In this document: positions 47,118-58,953 of the stretch, piece after piece
Numbering within the stretch: position 1 is the first letter of the stretch
Layout of the letters: each line of letters starts with the position of its first letter
DNA from: Liolophura sinensis
Lineage: Eukaryota > Mollusca > Polyplacophora > Chitonida > Chitonidae
Direction: 5' to 3'
Length of the DNA stretch: 64,000 nt
Assembly: GCF_032854445.1 (NCBI RefSeq)
Contig: NC_088299.1
Location: 3,883,001-3,947,000, forward strand
Position numbers and translations under genes: made by a program
The notes under the pieces: generated by a model
What the model saw: only the letters and a program-made list of their open reading frames with translations
What the model was told of the DNA's origin: nothing
Database searches by the model: none

Positions 47118-47326
47118 ATATTTATTTATTTATTTATTTATCTGATTGGTGTTTTACGCCGTACTCAAGAATGTTTTACGTATACAAGGGCGGCCAGCAT
47201 TATGGTGGGAGGAAACCGGGCAGAGCACGGGGGAAACCGTGCAAAGCGCTGACAGACCACATACGGACGGAGAGGAAGATAGCATGAGCTGGATATGAAC
47301 TCACAGCGACCGCATTGGTGGGAGAC
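47118..47326 (-). mobile_element. SINE-A at the unit B / block C junction
   Basis: Long (ATTT)n tail, GATTGGTGTTTTACGCCGTA, GGTGGGAGGAAACCGGGCAG, then a deletion in the middle and AACTCACAGCGACCGCATTG. It fills the gap between the end of unit B (about 47090) and the first base alignable to block C (about 47341). It may have inserted at the junction or taken part in the rearrangement. Confidence 0.9.
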
Positions 47327-47339
47327 CAATGAGGTCGCT

Positions 47340-48470
47340 GTGTATCCTACGACTTTCAGTTAAAAGTTATTTTTTTAATTATTCACCTTGATGCACGTAC
47401 AGAACGAGAGCAGATCTAAATTATACTGAGGCGCAGAAAAACACTTTATGATTCGATTTCCGGATATTGGTATCTTACCACTGTCCCAGTATATCGTGTT
47501 TGCTTGATTGGTTCAAAAAATGACTGACACCAGAATATACTGTGTTAAATAATCTTTGTTGTTTTAATCTCTGTCCTTTTCTCACGTTTCGTTTTTCACA
47601 CGGTACAAAGCTTTATTACAGAGAGGAGCTGTAATCAATATATCTATTTCCAGCCGGGCTTTCCAGAACGTCAGCGGCCCACGATGATACAGGCTAACAG
47701 CGTTGTGGGGGAATTGTTGGGTTTGTTGGCATCTCTGGTGTCTATGGCACTTCAGTTCTCAGACTGGCAATAACAAAGACAAATTGGTTAGTGGCGGAAA
47801 AGAAGGCGTTGTGCATCTAACTGATCATTGGTTAGTTGAATGGAAGTGTATGATAGTTGACGTCAAGTATTAGCTACATGTGGCTGTGTTCGCGTAATAG
47901 GCTCAGCTCTGTGTATAAGGTGTGAATGTTAAAACAGTAGATAAGGATATGGTGCAAAATGGAATGTGCGCTGGGAAAAGTGATAATACTAGAAATATAT
48001 TTGCAGATACAAGGGGGGTATGAGGGGTAGGGAATTGATGTTAAGTGTTGGTGTTTGTGTTTCGAAACGTTTTGTGCTTAGAGGCGCCAGAATGGGGCCA
48101 GTATTGACGAGCACATTATACAAATGACACACAAGGATGTGTCTCGAGGCACACAAGCACGTGAGCATATCTCAATATTTATACCCTTGGATCTAGCTGC
48201 TTATAAAGCCCTTTCACGCAGAAAATGTCAGATGCAAGACAGGAAATTGTTCAGAGCAAACCGTAAAAGAAAGTGTGAGACCTGTGGAAAAAGGACTGTC
48301 CCTTAACTTCTTGCAAAGAAGTTTAGGGGCTGTTTAATGCTCGGTTAAAGTTCTCTGTTTCCTCACAAATCAAGCCTTGTCGGTGACACTTTAAGAAGTG
48401 TAATATTTTAGCACGATATTATGTAACCTTGGAAAAACTATTAACAGGTAATAAATGCCACAAACATATT
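47340..48470 (+). repeat. Segmental duplication, 3' block C
   Basis: 47341-47950 matches 41102-41700 of unit A and 46210-46690 of unit B (shared: CCTACGACTTTCAGTTAAAA, TCTGGTGTCTA, CTGGCAATAA, AAGACAAATTGGT). 48120-48460 matches 46770-47085 of unit B (shared: AATGTCAGAYGCAAG, GGGCTGTTTAATGCTCGG, GGTGACACTTTA). It thus holds a third copy of the 3' end of the unit. Confidence 0.82.
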
Positions 48471-51022
48471 CTAAATATAATAGAACAGTTTGTTACACCT
48501 GCCCTTTTCTCTCCGGGCTTCTTAGTTGCTGACTCGTATGTTCCTTTGGCTTTTTTACTTTTATTTTTTTTTTATATCTGACATTTTTGTAACTAACTGG
48601 TATTGGCTATGTCAGTTTTTTTCCCTTTTTTGTCAGTTTAACGATGCTAGTTAGGCGTGATGATCAAGTGATCATAAATCTAAGGTCAAAATGTGAGGGT
48701 GAAGGAGGGCGTGTTTTAGGCATTCAAATTGATAGCAGAATGTCAATAACTACAAAGCTGTTGTTTAAATCAACACTACTTTCCGATACCTGATACATTC
48801 TTAAGCTCAACATTTGATGTAAAAAGATATAAGCTTGTCATGAAAGCCTGGAAATCGAAGAAATACAGTTTTTCTATCTGCGATGTCTAAAAGACACAGA
48901 CGCACTCATATCATGTTCTGAAATACTACTTTTACGCCAGTGTACTGACGTTTATGCTTATTTACTGCGAGGTAATGTATGCTATACTGTCGCAATTGAC
49001 CAGAAAGCAGGATTGTCTTTCTTTACAAGTGGATAGACTAGTACTAGTAAAAGAAATTACCTAAAGGTTTGGGTTATAAGATTTTTGAAAAAAAGAAAGC
49101 ATGCTGAGATAACATGCGCATTGCGCATGTGAAGAATCGTTAATTCCTATTGGCCTCACAATTTCGGAATGCAACAATAAAGCTCTTTGATGCATTATTT
49201 CTCGAGTGTAATTTGATTCGATCTAATCCGGCATGATTCGTTTTCACTCTGCTTATTCTATCATATCGCGTCGTTACGCAGTCATCGACCTGAATTTCCT
49301 TGGAATCACATAAAACAAATTTACGGCAGAGATACACAAGTTTCTGCCAATGTAAACCCTTCCAAACTCAACCCTACAAGCGGATGGCGGCGACATGATC
49401 AACACAGTGCAATTTTTTGTACCACATATGAATGTTTTCAGCATATAACCGACATAATCTCCAATGTTCCTTACTACTTCGGGGGTTTGTTTTGGCAAGT
49501 GTTATTTTTAATGTTAATTTGTTGCCGCACATGTCATTTCCATTATTCCATATCTTCAAAGCAGGTATATGTCCCCAAATCAAGCCACGTTGCATTCATG
49601 AACCCATTGTGAACAGCTCTTATAATTTTGTCTCCAAGGCATTTATCCTGTTTTCCAACTATATGTTGCCACTAATGTTACGTTAGAAGTATTTTATCAC
49701 TGATGACCAAAACAAGCCCAAACAAGGAAACTTTTTGACGTAACATTTATGAAATTTGTTTTCCTGCCACATTACCCCAAGATCTGTGTCTGTTAGCAAA
49801 GAACCTCATGGTGGTGTAATGTTTGGAATACGGAGGCCCAGAGATACTGCCCTTCACACAACAACATTAACATAGTATCAGAAGGTTACACATGCGCAAC
49901 TCTTGCGATTATGTCCAAGATTTGCCTCCGAACTGTCTAGTGCTGAGGTATTAATTGGATAATACTGCCACACAGCCATTATATGTTGTCGATATACTAT
50001 ACATTTCTGCACTCTTATTTTGTAACTAGTTAAAATATATCAGAATTTTTGTCTGTATTGGAGAGAAATGAAAACTTTTTGATCATGCAGTGTTACATTG
50101 AATGCTATGACTTCCAGTAGCGACAGCTTAAAATATATACTGGTCTTGCTAGGATGATTTATGATAAGATGTAGAAAAAAGTGCCAGCTGAATGTGGTGG
50201 TACGGAATGGTACCAGGTGAAAGTTTACGGAGTATATATTTTGAGACTTGAAGTAAGGAATAGTAAGGAAAATCGATGCGTTCGTGCAACCCCCCAAAAA
50301 AACTCTACATGGCCTTATGTCGAGACTATACCCAAACGCATAATTTTGGGAGCTCACACATAATGACAGCGTCATGGTCAGAGTTTTAATTTGAGATTGG
50401 AAGATTGGTATATAACTTTAAACCGAGTGGAGTGTCCTACGAGGGCTCAGTTTTCACATAGAGTAAAGGGCAGTGGGGTAATGATCCTGCCAAATATCGG
50501 TGTCAGCACAAGAAATTATGACCCCCACTGCTGAGAAACAGCGTGGATCTTGGCTGATTAGGTCACGCACGCGGTCTGTTTATTACCGTTTCCAGCGCTA
50601 TCCACTGAACACGTACAAAGACTGCTAAATGGCACAGGGCTAAGGTTTATGTGAGCTACCGACTACTTTTTTCATTTGTTCTAACCTCACTTTGACTCAA
50701 GTCTGTCGTCATCTGCTTCACTGAGTTGGGTGTCGCTGCCTTACTAGCTTATAAGCCTAAAGCGCTGACTGACTAAGACCTGCTCGACTAATCAGGTCGC
50801 GAGATCAAATCCAGCTATGGATGTCTTTACTGCAGTTTTAAGTCAAGAGATTTGTCAAGAGAGTTACAGATCAGTGGTTTAGTCCGGGCATTTAGGTTTC
50901 CTACATACAGTTAAAAAATGTTGATAACTGTGTTATATAAAAAGGGGTCAATCAATCAATCAAGCAAGCAAGCATCACGGCACGTTTACAGTCTTAACAC
51001 GATCAATTCCAAAGCCCAATTG
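48471..51022. other. Intergenic, no confident gene
   Basis: Several 65-110 codon frames at 49140-50375 lack domains and overlap each other on both strands. A short (ATCA)n/(AGCA)n run lies at 50947-50975. A B-box-like GAGATCAAATCCAGC at about 50808 may mark a decayed tRNA-derived repeat. Confidence 0.4.
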
Positions 51023-51036
51023 CCAAACTATAATGA

Positions 51037-51100
51037 GTGAGTGAGTGAGTGCTTGGGGTTTAACGTCGTACTCAACAATTTTTCAGTCATATGACGACGA
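51037..51100 (-). mobile_element. SINE-B 3' end only, 14-bp target duplication
   Basis: Only 64 bp of element: the (GAGT)n tail, GCTTGGGGTTTAACGTCGTA and CAGTCATATGACGACGA. CCAAACTATAATGA is repeated exactly at 51023-51036 and 51101-51114. It is an extreme 5' truncation, and the intact duplication shows it is a bona fide insertion rather than a leftover. Confidence 0.95.
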
Positions 51101-51114
51101 CCAAACTATAATGA

Positions 51115-53036
51115 CCATAACGGCATATTATCAGGGTGTGTAACGTTTACATAAGTACCTTCTGGGTTATGAGGTTGAAGCACTTTTTCACCTAAAGGTT
51201 AAACATACTTACTTTTTGGAAAGATCAATTTCATATAAATTTTGGCGCATATTAATTTGCACCTCCTGGTCAAAAGTATCATCTCTCAATATGTCAGTTC
51301 AAATCTGACTATCTTTACCGTTCAACTTCATTCCTTTACTACTGTATGTGTGTACACTGCTTCAGCGAGGGTACTCAAGTAGCTAATGTAAATATGTTAA
51401 ACCGTCATAAAATCATGCTTGCTGCTTCTACGTTAAAGAGACCTCAGTTTTCTAAAATGAATATTGAACAGCTGATGCCGCTGATGTTTTGGTTAAAGTG
51501 TAACCCAAAAAATTCTTTTTGACTAGTTCGATCAACTGCCTGGAATGCCTTTAGCGAATATGCCATGGTTACTTCACACAAATCAAAATAACAAAGAAAG
51601 GATGGATCTCTCCAATCCAAAACCAGACAGTCTTTTTCTACACTTGTTTCAGTATACTTCTCTATGATAGCCTACGTGGAGTGAGTGTAGAGTATGATGA
51701 AAGGGAGATTGTTTTTGCGTATCAGTAACTGTTTTTTACGCGAATCTATGATATTAGTCATTAATCAAACGAATGCTTTCTTCACAGAACACCGAGCAGG
51801 AAAAACATCAAGGACGATGAAGTTGCACATGTTCATCTGCCTGGCGACGATAACTGCGGTTGCAAAAACAAGACTTGATTCAAGGTTGTCTGCGGAGTAA
51901 AATAAGTCACGTGGAGATCACATGTGCCACGTCCAGACACTGCCTCCTTAGAGACCCATGTGCCGTTCATTTGACCTTGTAATTCAAGGACATGTACAGA
52001 ACTGTTCAAAGCCAAAATAGTCAACATATCTTGGCAAACACTAATTAGTAAGCGAAGTGCGTAAATCACAGTTCAGTTCATTAACCGGTAAAACAATTAT
52101 CGAAACCATTCCTAAAGTACCACTCTTACTCTGGTGATCTAAGCCCATCATCCAAAAGCGGTAAATTGTCTTATCTCATAGAAAGAGTTTACTCACATAT
52201 CCGTTACATGGTGCCTTGACATGAGACCCTGTAAAAGTTCCCGAAACGACCAGATGAAAAAATAACATTTTTAAAGATATTGGTTAATCAGATGAGAATG
52301 ATATATTAACCTTTCCTCCCCGATACTAACTACGTGCGTCCGTTTACAATAACCCGGCCATGCGCACGAGCAATGTCATAAAAATATTGAAAACATTTCC
52401 TATTTAAAGGGAAGGTACTTTGAAAACACGGGGATGTAAATCGGGGTTACCGGCCTTGTTTTTCCTCTTTGTGTAAATGAGTTCACAGTCCCTGAGTTTC
52501 TGGTTATAGGAAAATTCTTGCCTGATACGATTACATTTTGGCAATTCTTTTTGTTTTAACGAAACGAAAATTAATCGCTTTGAAACACGCATATAATTCT
52601 GCTTAACCCGGGGGCTGATGGCGTAAAGGCCTGTATGTTAACTACATCAAAAGAGTGCGTTAGTGAATGGTTGCTATCAAAGCTTGACAGACATAACTGT
52701 TTATAAGCCACTTGCACAAAATGACCTTAAACTAAATCAACTGCAACCCCCATGGCGACATATGTTGAAAACAAGTTGCCATGGTAGTTACAATCAACTT
52801 AGCCTACACAAACGATCACTTTGTGCAAGAGGTCGAATGCAAATTATTCACGGGCCATGAGTATATGACATAAATGGAACGTCATTCCTCGGATATCGAA
52901 TGACTGCAAACGTTGACTGCTTTTATCTTATGTCTTTCCAGCTTTCTTTACTATTTATATACTAATCATACATTGATTTTCATTTCTATTTATATCTTAA
53001 TTCTCACTCATGCTAGACCAATTGTTGGAATGGTCA
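51115..53036. other. Intergenic, nothing recognised
   Basis: Only short frames without domains; no repeat family assigned. Confidence 0.45.
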
Positions 53037-53138
53037 CGTACTTTCCACCCACCATAAAACTTGCATGGTGACATAAATAAAACCTGAGTGAAAGAGTCTT
53101 GAGTACGGCGTAAAACAGCAATCAAATAAATAAATAAT
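53037..53138 (+). mobile_element. SINE-A 3' fragment
   Basis: A diverged CCACCCACCATAAAAC and GCATGGTGACATAAAT region, then GAGTCTTGAGTACGGCGTAA and an (AAAT)n tail. The solo LTR is inserted 6 bp past its tail. Confidence 0.8.
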
Positions 53139-53144
53139 CACTGG

Positions 53145-53897
53145 TGTTATGTGTACGACTGCCGTCAGCTTCTAAATTTAGCTTGCCACTGTTTACATAT
53201 GCTAAGTTCAGGGCCTGCTGTCTGCCTCTGCCTTAGAATGTTCCAGAATACGCTCAGTTCGATGCCTGTTTGTTTACATCAAGTGTTCAGGAATTTTCTT
53301 ATTCTAGACAATTCCACTAGGCTATATAAGACCTATGAAAGCAGGTCAAAAGGAGAAAGGAGAATTATTGAGAGTTTTGGATGCTTTCGCTGTGAATTAC
53401 TTTAGTAGGCCTTTTGTGCTGAATTTTGGTGTCTTTATAGCCTCTGGATTTGTTATATCCTATCTCCACCGAGCACTTGTTCAGTCTGAACTTGTATATT
53501 TAATTTGTGCTCTTGTGTACACAGTGCTTATTAGTACACGGACCCTGTCTGTGGAATTTTGTGCATATTTCGTCATACACTCAGTTACACTGTGGATTTT
53601 CCCTCTTGTGAATTTGCCTCTGAGTATTTATGCCTGTGTGGTATATATTGTGGGATATATGCGTCCGTTTGGACTTGACACCGTAAGTACTTTAGTATTT
53701 GTATAGATACTGCTATCCTTTCTTGTTAAACTTAAGTACTTTAGTATTTGTATAAGTGTTATTATCTGTTCTTGTTAAACCTAATAAATTGTTGTAAAAT
53801 AAAGTCTGCTGGTTTTGGTTAATTTTTTGTGCGGCTAAACTGTCGTGTATTTCGAACAAGCCATCTCTTTATAATACAGGCAGTTTGGGTCGTAACA
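53145..53897 (+). mobile_element. Probable solo LTR
   Basis: Begins TGTTATGTGTACGAC and ends GGTCGTAACA, giving the TG...CA ends of an LTR with inverted similarity (TGTTA and GTCGTAACA). CTGG flanks it at 53141-53144 and 53898-53901. Inside are a TATATAAG box (53323-53330) and polyadenylation signals AATAAA at 53783-53788 and near 53797. A T-rich 123-codon hydrophobic frame (53335-53706) is judged to be incidental. No internal retrotransposon genes are adjacent, so it looks like a recombined single LTR, probably of Ty3/gypsy or BEL type. Confidence 0.7.
53683..53781. repeat. About 51-bp tandem duplication inside the LTR
   Basis: AAGTACTTTAGTATTTGTAT, a variable spacer, and TCTTGTTAAAC occur twice in succession just before the polyadenylation signals. 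Confidence 0.85.
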
Positions 53898-54310
53898 CTG
53901 GAAATTAAAAAGCCAAGTTGATTGGAAAGAACGAGCCATCCATATGCACTACACCCGCCATATCCCAGTGGACATGCAATAATATCACTTTGTGGTTTGG
54001 GATAAATATTGTTATTGGTATAAGAAAAAATGCCGTTTATAAACAGTACATCGAAGAAATACTACACTTGCCTCTTTATTTATTACGGTGTTCAAAGCCA
54101 TCTGTGTTTAGTTACCCTACTATTTGCTTGCTAATTCAAGAAAAAGTTTTCTTTAGTTTATGAGTAGAATATAAAATGCTGTTTTCAGGTTTTAACCACA
54201 CTTGTCAAAGATACTAAGTATACCGTAATAAGAAAGGACTCCTTTCAAACAAGTAAATCTTACTTGAATCTGAAGGACAATTACTGAAGAACACGTGTGT
54301 GAAAAATTGA

Positions 54311-54551
54311 TTTTATTTATTTATACTCAGGAATATTTCACTCATACGACGGCGGACAGCATTACAGGGGAAGGAAACCGGGCAGAGCCCAAAGGAGCCC
54401 ACGACCAGCCGCAGGTTGCTGCCCTTCCCACGTACGAACAGAGAGGAAGCCAGCACGAGTTGGACATGAACTCACTGCGATCGTATTGGTGAGAGGCCCT
54501 TGGGTGACTGCGCCGTGCTGGCGTGCCAACGCCATCGGCCACGGAGGTCCA
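54311..54551 (-). mobile_element. SINE-A, full-length head to tail, 11-bp target duplication
   Basis: Minus-strand head GGACCTCCGTGGCCGATGG, B box GTGAGTTCATGTCC, body and a shortened 3' end ending in (AAAT)n. TGAAAAATTGA is exact at 54300-54310 and 54552-54562. About 30 bp of the 'cggcgtaaaacaccaatca' region is deleted, as is part of the 'gctgacagacc' region. Confidence 0.95.
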
Positions 54552-54562
54552 TGAAAAATTGA

Positions 54563-55135
54563 AGTGATTGAACTTTTTGTTTTACCAAAAGGCAAAATTC
54601 CTTTTTGGACCCGTTTTCCTGTGGGAATTCACATAATTCATAATAAAAATATGATTACGTGAACCAAAATAACGAAGTATCGTGTTGGTTCACGCAATCA
54701 TTTATTTAGAAATCTAAAAAAGATATTATTTGGGAGTTCAGCGGACTCCACAACCACCACAATATTTCATGGTTTCTGACGCATTTTTGTCCGCATTGGT
54801 CCAGTGGTTATATGCGTGTATTAAAACCATTTAGTCCAATAGAATAAAGAGGTCAATTCCTATAATTGCATCCTTTTAGTACTTAATAAAGTGAGGTAAT
54901 AGAACGGGGGTTAAAAAAGTTTAAATATGATATTGTAAATCTGTACAGATTGTATACAGTATTCTTCCAACTCAACTTTATTTACTTCGGCTAACAGCAT
55001 ATCGTACAATTACATTCAGAAAATGGGGATCTGTTTATCAGTTCACCTTTGTAAAAAAAAAAAAAAGTTTAGCTGAAGCAGGCTACCACTGTTCAATCTT
55101 ATTATGTTCTTTCGTGGTCTTACATTCCTTCAGTG
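54563..55135. other. Intergenic, nothing recognised
   Basis: AT-rich, with a poly-A run near 55052-55065. Confidence 0.45.
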
Positions 55136-55303
55136 AGTGAGTGGAACTTTATAAGTCGCATGCCTGCCATATAACAGGAAAATCACTACCATCCACAGGA
55201 TGCTTGCAGACCTTTCCACGAACTTACAGGGTCCGCACTGGTGAGAAGCTCCTGGGTCATTGCACCGCGCTGGCGTGCTAACCAACCCGGCCACGGAGAT
55301 CCC
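55136..55303 (-). mobile_element. SINE-A, old copy with intact head
   Basis: The head is clear on the minus strand (GGATCTCCGTGGCCGGGTTG, GCAATGACCCAGGAGCTTCT). The body is heavily decayed (ACCATCCACAGGATGCTTGC, GACCTTTCCACG) and the usual 3' end is not recognisable; GTGAGTGAGTGG replaces it. Confidence 0.75.
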
Positions 55304-56284
55304 CCTCCCTCCACTCCTGCAAATGAGTGTTAGGCTATCAGGGAAGAGGGACTAGTTGAACACAATATATGTACGTGCTAGTATAACATAGCGCTGAGGC
55401 AATGTGGCCTGATAAACACACAAGCACAGCTTTCGAGATTGAAAAATTCAACGAAGGTGAAACGTTACTGCTGAGGATCCTGTGACACAGATACTGCCGA
55501 TGGTCGGTTTCCAAGCTGTTAATAGGTGAGCTATCGTTCGGGCCATTCGCAAAACTGGGAGGGAGTGTGGAAAAGTGCATTGTCCAGTACCTGGACCATT
55601 ATTACCCGTTATTACCCATTATTTGACCTCACGAAGATACTAATTCTTAATTCGCTAATTTTCCATTATCGTTACGTTCGGGTTCAGGTATTAAGCTTGA
55701 GCTTAGGGTTAATGATCGGTACCTCCATATTTGGCGGCGTACACAGACAAAATATGTTACAAGATATGATGTATTGCTAAAGGGTCATCAGAATTCATTA
55801 TATATGTAAGATGAAATCGTCCAGTTAGAGCAATGAAAGAGCTACAAAGCAATCCTAATGTGCAAACCGCAACGGACAAACGCACAAAAGTGCATTTTGA
55901 GTTCTAACAAAGGGACAACACTCTGTTAGCCATTTTACAAGGAAAATGAACAATAAGCATTCATGTTCTATCTGGCAATAATGAGAACCAGATTTTGATG
56001 AGTACCAAAATCTATCGCAAATGTATATGACACACGGCCGAGCAATGCACAAAACTTAGGGAGCCCTATTAACTTAATATTAAGTTCTTGCTAAGAATAA
56101 GTCTGTTGGGTGTCCTGGGTCCAGGGGGATAAATACTGAGGGCCAGGCACCCATTTCACGGACCAATTTCGGGATTTAGCTGAATTTAATGGAAATTAAA
56201 CCCTTACACTTATGTATGAAATCGATGAAATTTTGACCGCAGTTTCCATGTTGTGGTAGTAAAATTTTCTCGAAGTCCGTGCAT
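55304..56284. other. Intergenic, nothing recognised
   Basis: No convincing coding signal on either strand. Confidence 0.45.
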
Positions 56285-56392
56285 TGTGTTTTACGCTCTA
56301 CTCAAGAATATTTTACTTATACCACGGCGGCCAGCATTATGGTGAGTGGAAACCAAGCAGAGCTCAGGGGAAACCCACGACCATCCGCAATG
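56285..56392 (-). mobile_element. SINE-A, 5'-truncated
   Basis: GTGTTTTACGCTCTACTCAA, CCACGGCGGCCAGCATTATG, GGGGAAACCCACGACCATCC, stopping after CCGCAATGC. It lacks an (ATTT)n tail. Confidence 0.88.
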
Positions 56393-56707
56393 CAAATTTA
56401 AGGCTCTTGACTTCAACCTAACGTGGTCTTATTAAACAAGCCCCAGTGCTAACGAGAGGAAGTACCTTGCAGTGAGACCGACCTGCAAACTGAACCGGCG
56501 CGTGGCAATAGATGCTAATATTCGTGAATGCTGTGCGCCGTGAAGTAAATGAAGTATTCTTCAATATGGCCTTAAAACACCACTCAAAAGATTGAATAAA
56601 TAAATATTCGATAATAACTAGAAATGAAATAATAAGCAACAATATTTGGAGTCTGAATACGCACACGTCAAAAAAGATTTGCCTCTATGAACTTAAACAT
56701 TTTGCAC

Positions 56708-56713
56708 TTTATT
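56708..56713 (-). terminator. Candidate polyadenylation signal of the receptor-like gene
   Basis: AATAAA on the minus strand, about 165 bases after the TAA stop at 56878. It is the first canonical signal seen in the 3' flank. Confidence 0.5.
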
Positions 56714-56877
56714 AAATACGATAATCAGTGCATTTTTCATCCATACGCGGTTTGGATGAAAATCATCAACCATTCTGATAAATTACTCTTAAACACGCTC
56801 CTGTTTTCATCACTTTTGCTGCCAAACTCATAATAAATCTACACATACACCACCGTATAATACATTATTATCCAATA

Positions 56878-58544
56878 CTAAAAGTAAGCGGCGTCATATT
56901 TTAACGTCTGTGACGTTTTGGCGCCAGAATTTAGATCGCCGCTAGTCTGATCATGGATTTCTTTGTAATCTTTGGTTATAATGGACACTTTACCATTTTG
57001 AGTGGTCGGTTCGTCGAAGCGATCCTCGGAAAAATCCGAGTCAAAGGACATGCGATCGTGGCTGTTAGACACTTTGTCGTCGGGCCAAGGTAATGATGAC
57101 GAGTTAGGATCCCTGGTCTTGTAGGTAAACGCTTCATCGTCCTCTCGAATTTCTGCGTCAATAAATCCGTTGGAATAATCCGCCCAGGTACCAGTTCCTG
57201 AGTCACCATTGCCACTCTGATGGTTGTTCTTGATGTTAGTCTTTGGCTTACTTGAATTTATAGGCACTTTGTCAAACGGGTTCTCGCTCTCACTGGAATA
57301 ATGTCTATGTCTGTGTTTGGATACAACGGCCTGCGTGACAAACGATCCCTCGCTGCGCGTATCATCTAGGTTGTCTTCAGAGAACGGATTGTTATCATCT
57401 GGTAAACCTAGGGACCCGCCGGGCTCCTCGGAAATCGACTGGAAATACGGCACGCTGTCTAAAGCGGAAACGGACGCGTAGCCAATGGCTAATGCTTCCT
57501 CAAATCCTTTGTCCACTTCTTCATCAAAGTGAATTGAGGGTGAATTACTTCTCTGTGAACTCGTGGCGCTAGGAAACGTCTTGGCGTCTCTAAATGGTTC
57601 CGATATTTCAAACGTTTCAGGATCATCCGGCCACACAGGACGCCCCATAGGAATGTTTGGCGTTATTACCACAGAACTATCACTTATGATGCTGGAATTT
57701 TCAGTTTTGGCCGAGTTTTGGCCTATTTTCCCCATCGACTGTTGCTTCCTGACTGGCTTTTTTGGCGGTTTCGCTCCACTAGAGACACTTCCGAAAGGTT
57801 TGCTTTCCGTGATTTTCGCTCCTGTCTGTGACGACGTGTCGTCGAGGACTATAGAAATATCAACCGTGTCGTACTGATAACTCATTCCGTCACTTTCGCT
57901 CTCTGTCGGTGGCTTACTAAAGCTCGACGTAAGATTGTCTGGGTGATATTCCCCGCAGAAGTAGTAAAGCGAGCTGTTACTGCCTTCTTTCTTGTGTGAC
58001 TTCTCGACCGGCTGTGGATCGATGCTGACCGGTGGAGAAGAGTTCTGGACAGCGTTACTGCTGTCCTCTTTTTCAAACGCATCGTTAACGAAAATGGCCG
58101 GCAGGTGTTTCCGTCTCATCTGTTCCTTCCATTCCTGACGTGAACGACTAGACGATCGTTCCACCAGGTCAGGATTACTCATGAAACGCTTGACTGGACT
58201 TTGGAGGCTGGAGCTATCAGAGTTTACAGCGTGAACACGAACAGATACCTCTCCTGGCTGCGACTCACGGATCTTTAGAGGACCTGTCACGACTGAGGCC
58301 GCGACATCGCGGGAGGCATGGACGCTGACGCTAGCGCTATCGTGGTTTCGGTCGAGAGGACTTAGCTCCTCCACACCTCTTGAAGCAGGGTATCCATTAT
58401 CACCCGTTTTATCTGTGAAGCCCGCTAGGCCAGCTCGTGGCAGGCGCTCTAAGGTCGGATTCTGGTAATTACTGATCGCCCTCAATGACCCATTTTCCCC
58501 TCCACCTGTTTTGCCATAAAACTGCAACATGCACGCCATTGGAT
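56878..58544 (-). CDS. Terminal exon: long disordered cytoplasmic tail of a membrane protein
   Basis: The acceptor GTTTCTTTCAG at 58545-58555 leads into ATCCAATGG. With the G left by the upstream exon this gives Asp, and the frame stays open for 554 further codons to TAA. The frame also runs open upstream to a Met, but the good acceptor makes splicing the better reading. The tail is Ser/Asp/Asn-rich and mostly disordered. It has a basic amphipathic segment at tail residues 139-157 (WKEQMRRKHLPAIFVNDAF), a proline-basic PPKKPVRK at about 260, two NPF tripeptides (386, 422; EH-domain-type ligands), two WPDD motifs (about 306 and 487), and ends KYDAAYF. These features fit a regulatory or trafficking tail. 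It is the only long open frame in the window; an antisense frame at 57563-57877 is a shadow. Confidence 0.88.
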
Positions 58545-58670
58545 CTGAAAGAAACACAACACTAATTAAAGACATTCTCCAACACATGTTTTAGAGAAAA
58601 TGTGCTAAAACTTCGTATATCTTCAATTTATGTGTCAATTGTTGACGAATAATCGGAAGATCTCACAATT

Positions 58671-58939
58671 TTATTTACTTATTTATCTAATTGGTATTGT
58701 ACGCCGTAATCAAGAATATTTCACTTATACGACTCCGGTCAGCATTATGGTAGGACGAAACAGGACACAGCCCGGGGGAAACCCACGACCACCTGAAGGT
58801 TTGCTGTCAGACCATCCCACGCATGGCCGGGGAGGAAACCAGCATGATCTGGACTTGAACTCACAACGACCGTATTTTTGGGAGGCTTCTGGGTCATTGC
58901 GCCGCGCTGGCGTCCTAACCTCTCGGCCAAGCAAGCCTA
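58671..58939 (-). mobile_element. SINE-A, full length, in the last intron, 14-bp target duplication
   Basis: Head (GGCTTGCTTGGCCGAGAGGT), B box GTGAGTTCAAGTCCAG, full body and (AAAT)n tail on the minus strand, the same orientation as the host gene. Flanks AAGATCTCACAATT (58657-58670) and AAGATATCACAATT (58940-58953) match at 13 of 14 positions. It ends 126 bp before the terminal exon's acceptor. Confidence 0.95.
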
Positions 58940-58953
58940 AAGATATCACAATT

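Noticed and set aside
53335-53706. 123-codon hydrophobic frame resembling a multi-pass membrane protein
   Set aside because: It lies inside the probable solo LTR, starts a few bases after the TATA box, and its hydrophobicity follows from T-rich sequence.
57563-57877. 104-codon plus-strand frame
   Set aside because: Antisense shadow of the long terminal exon.
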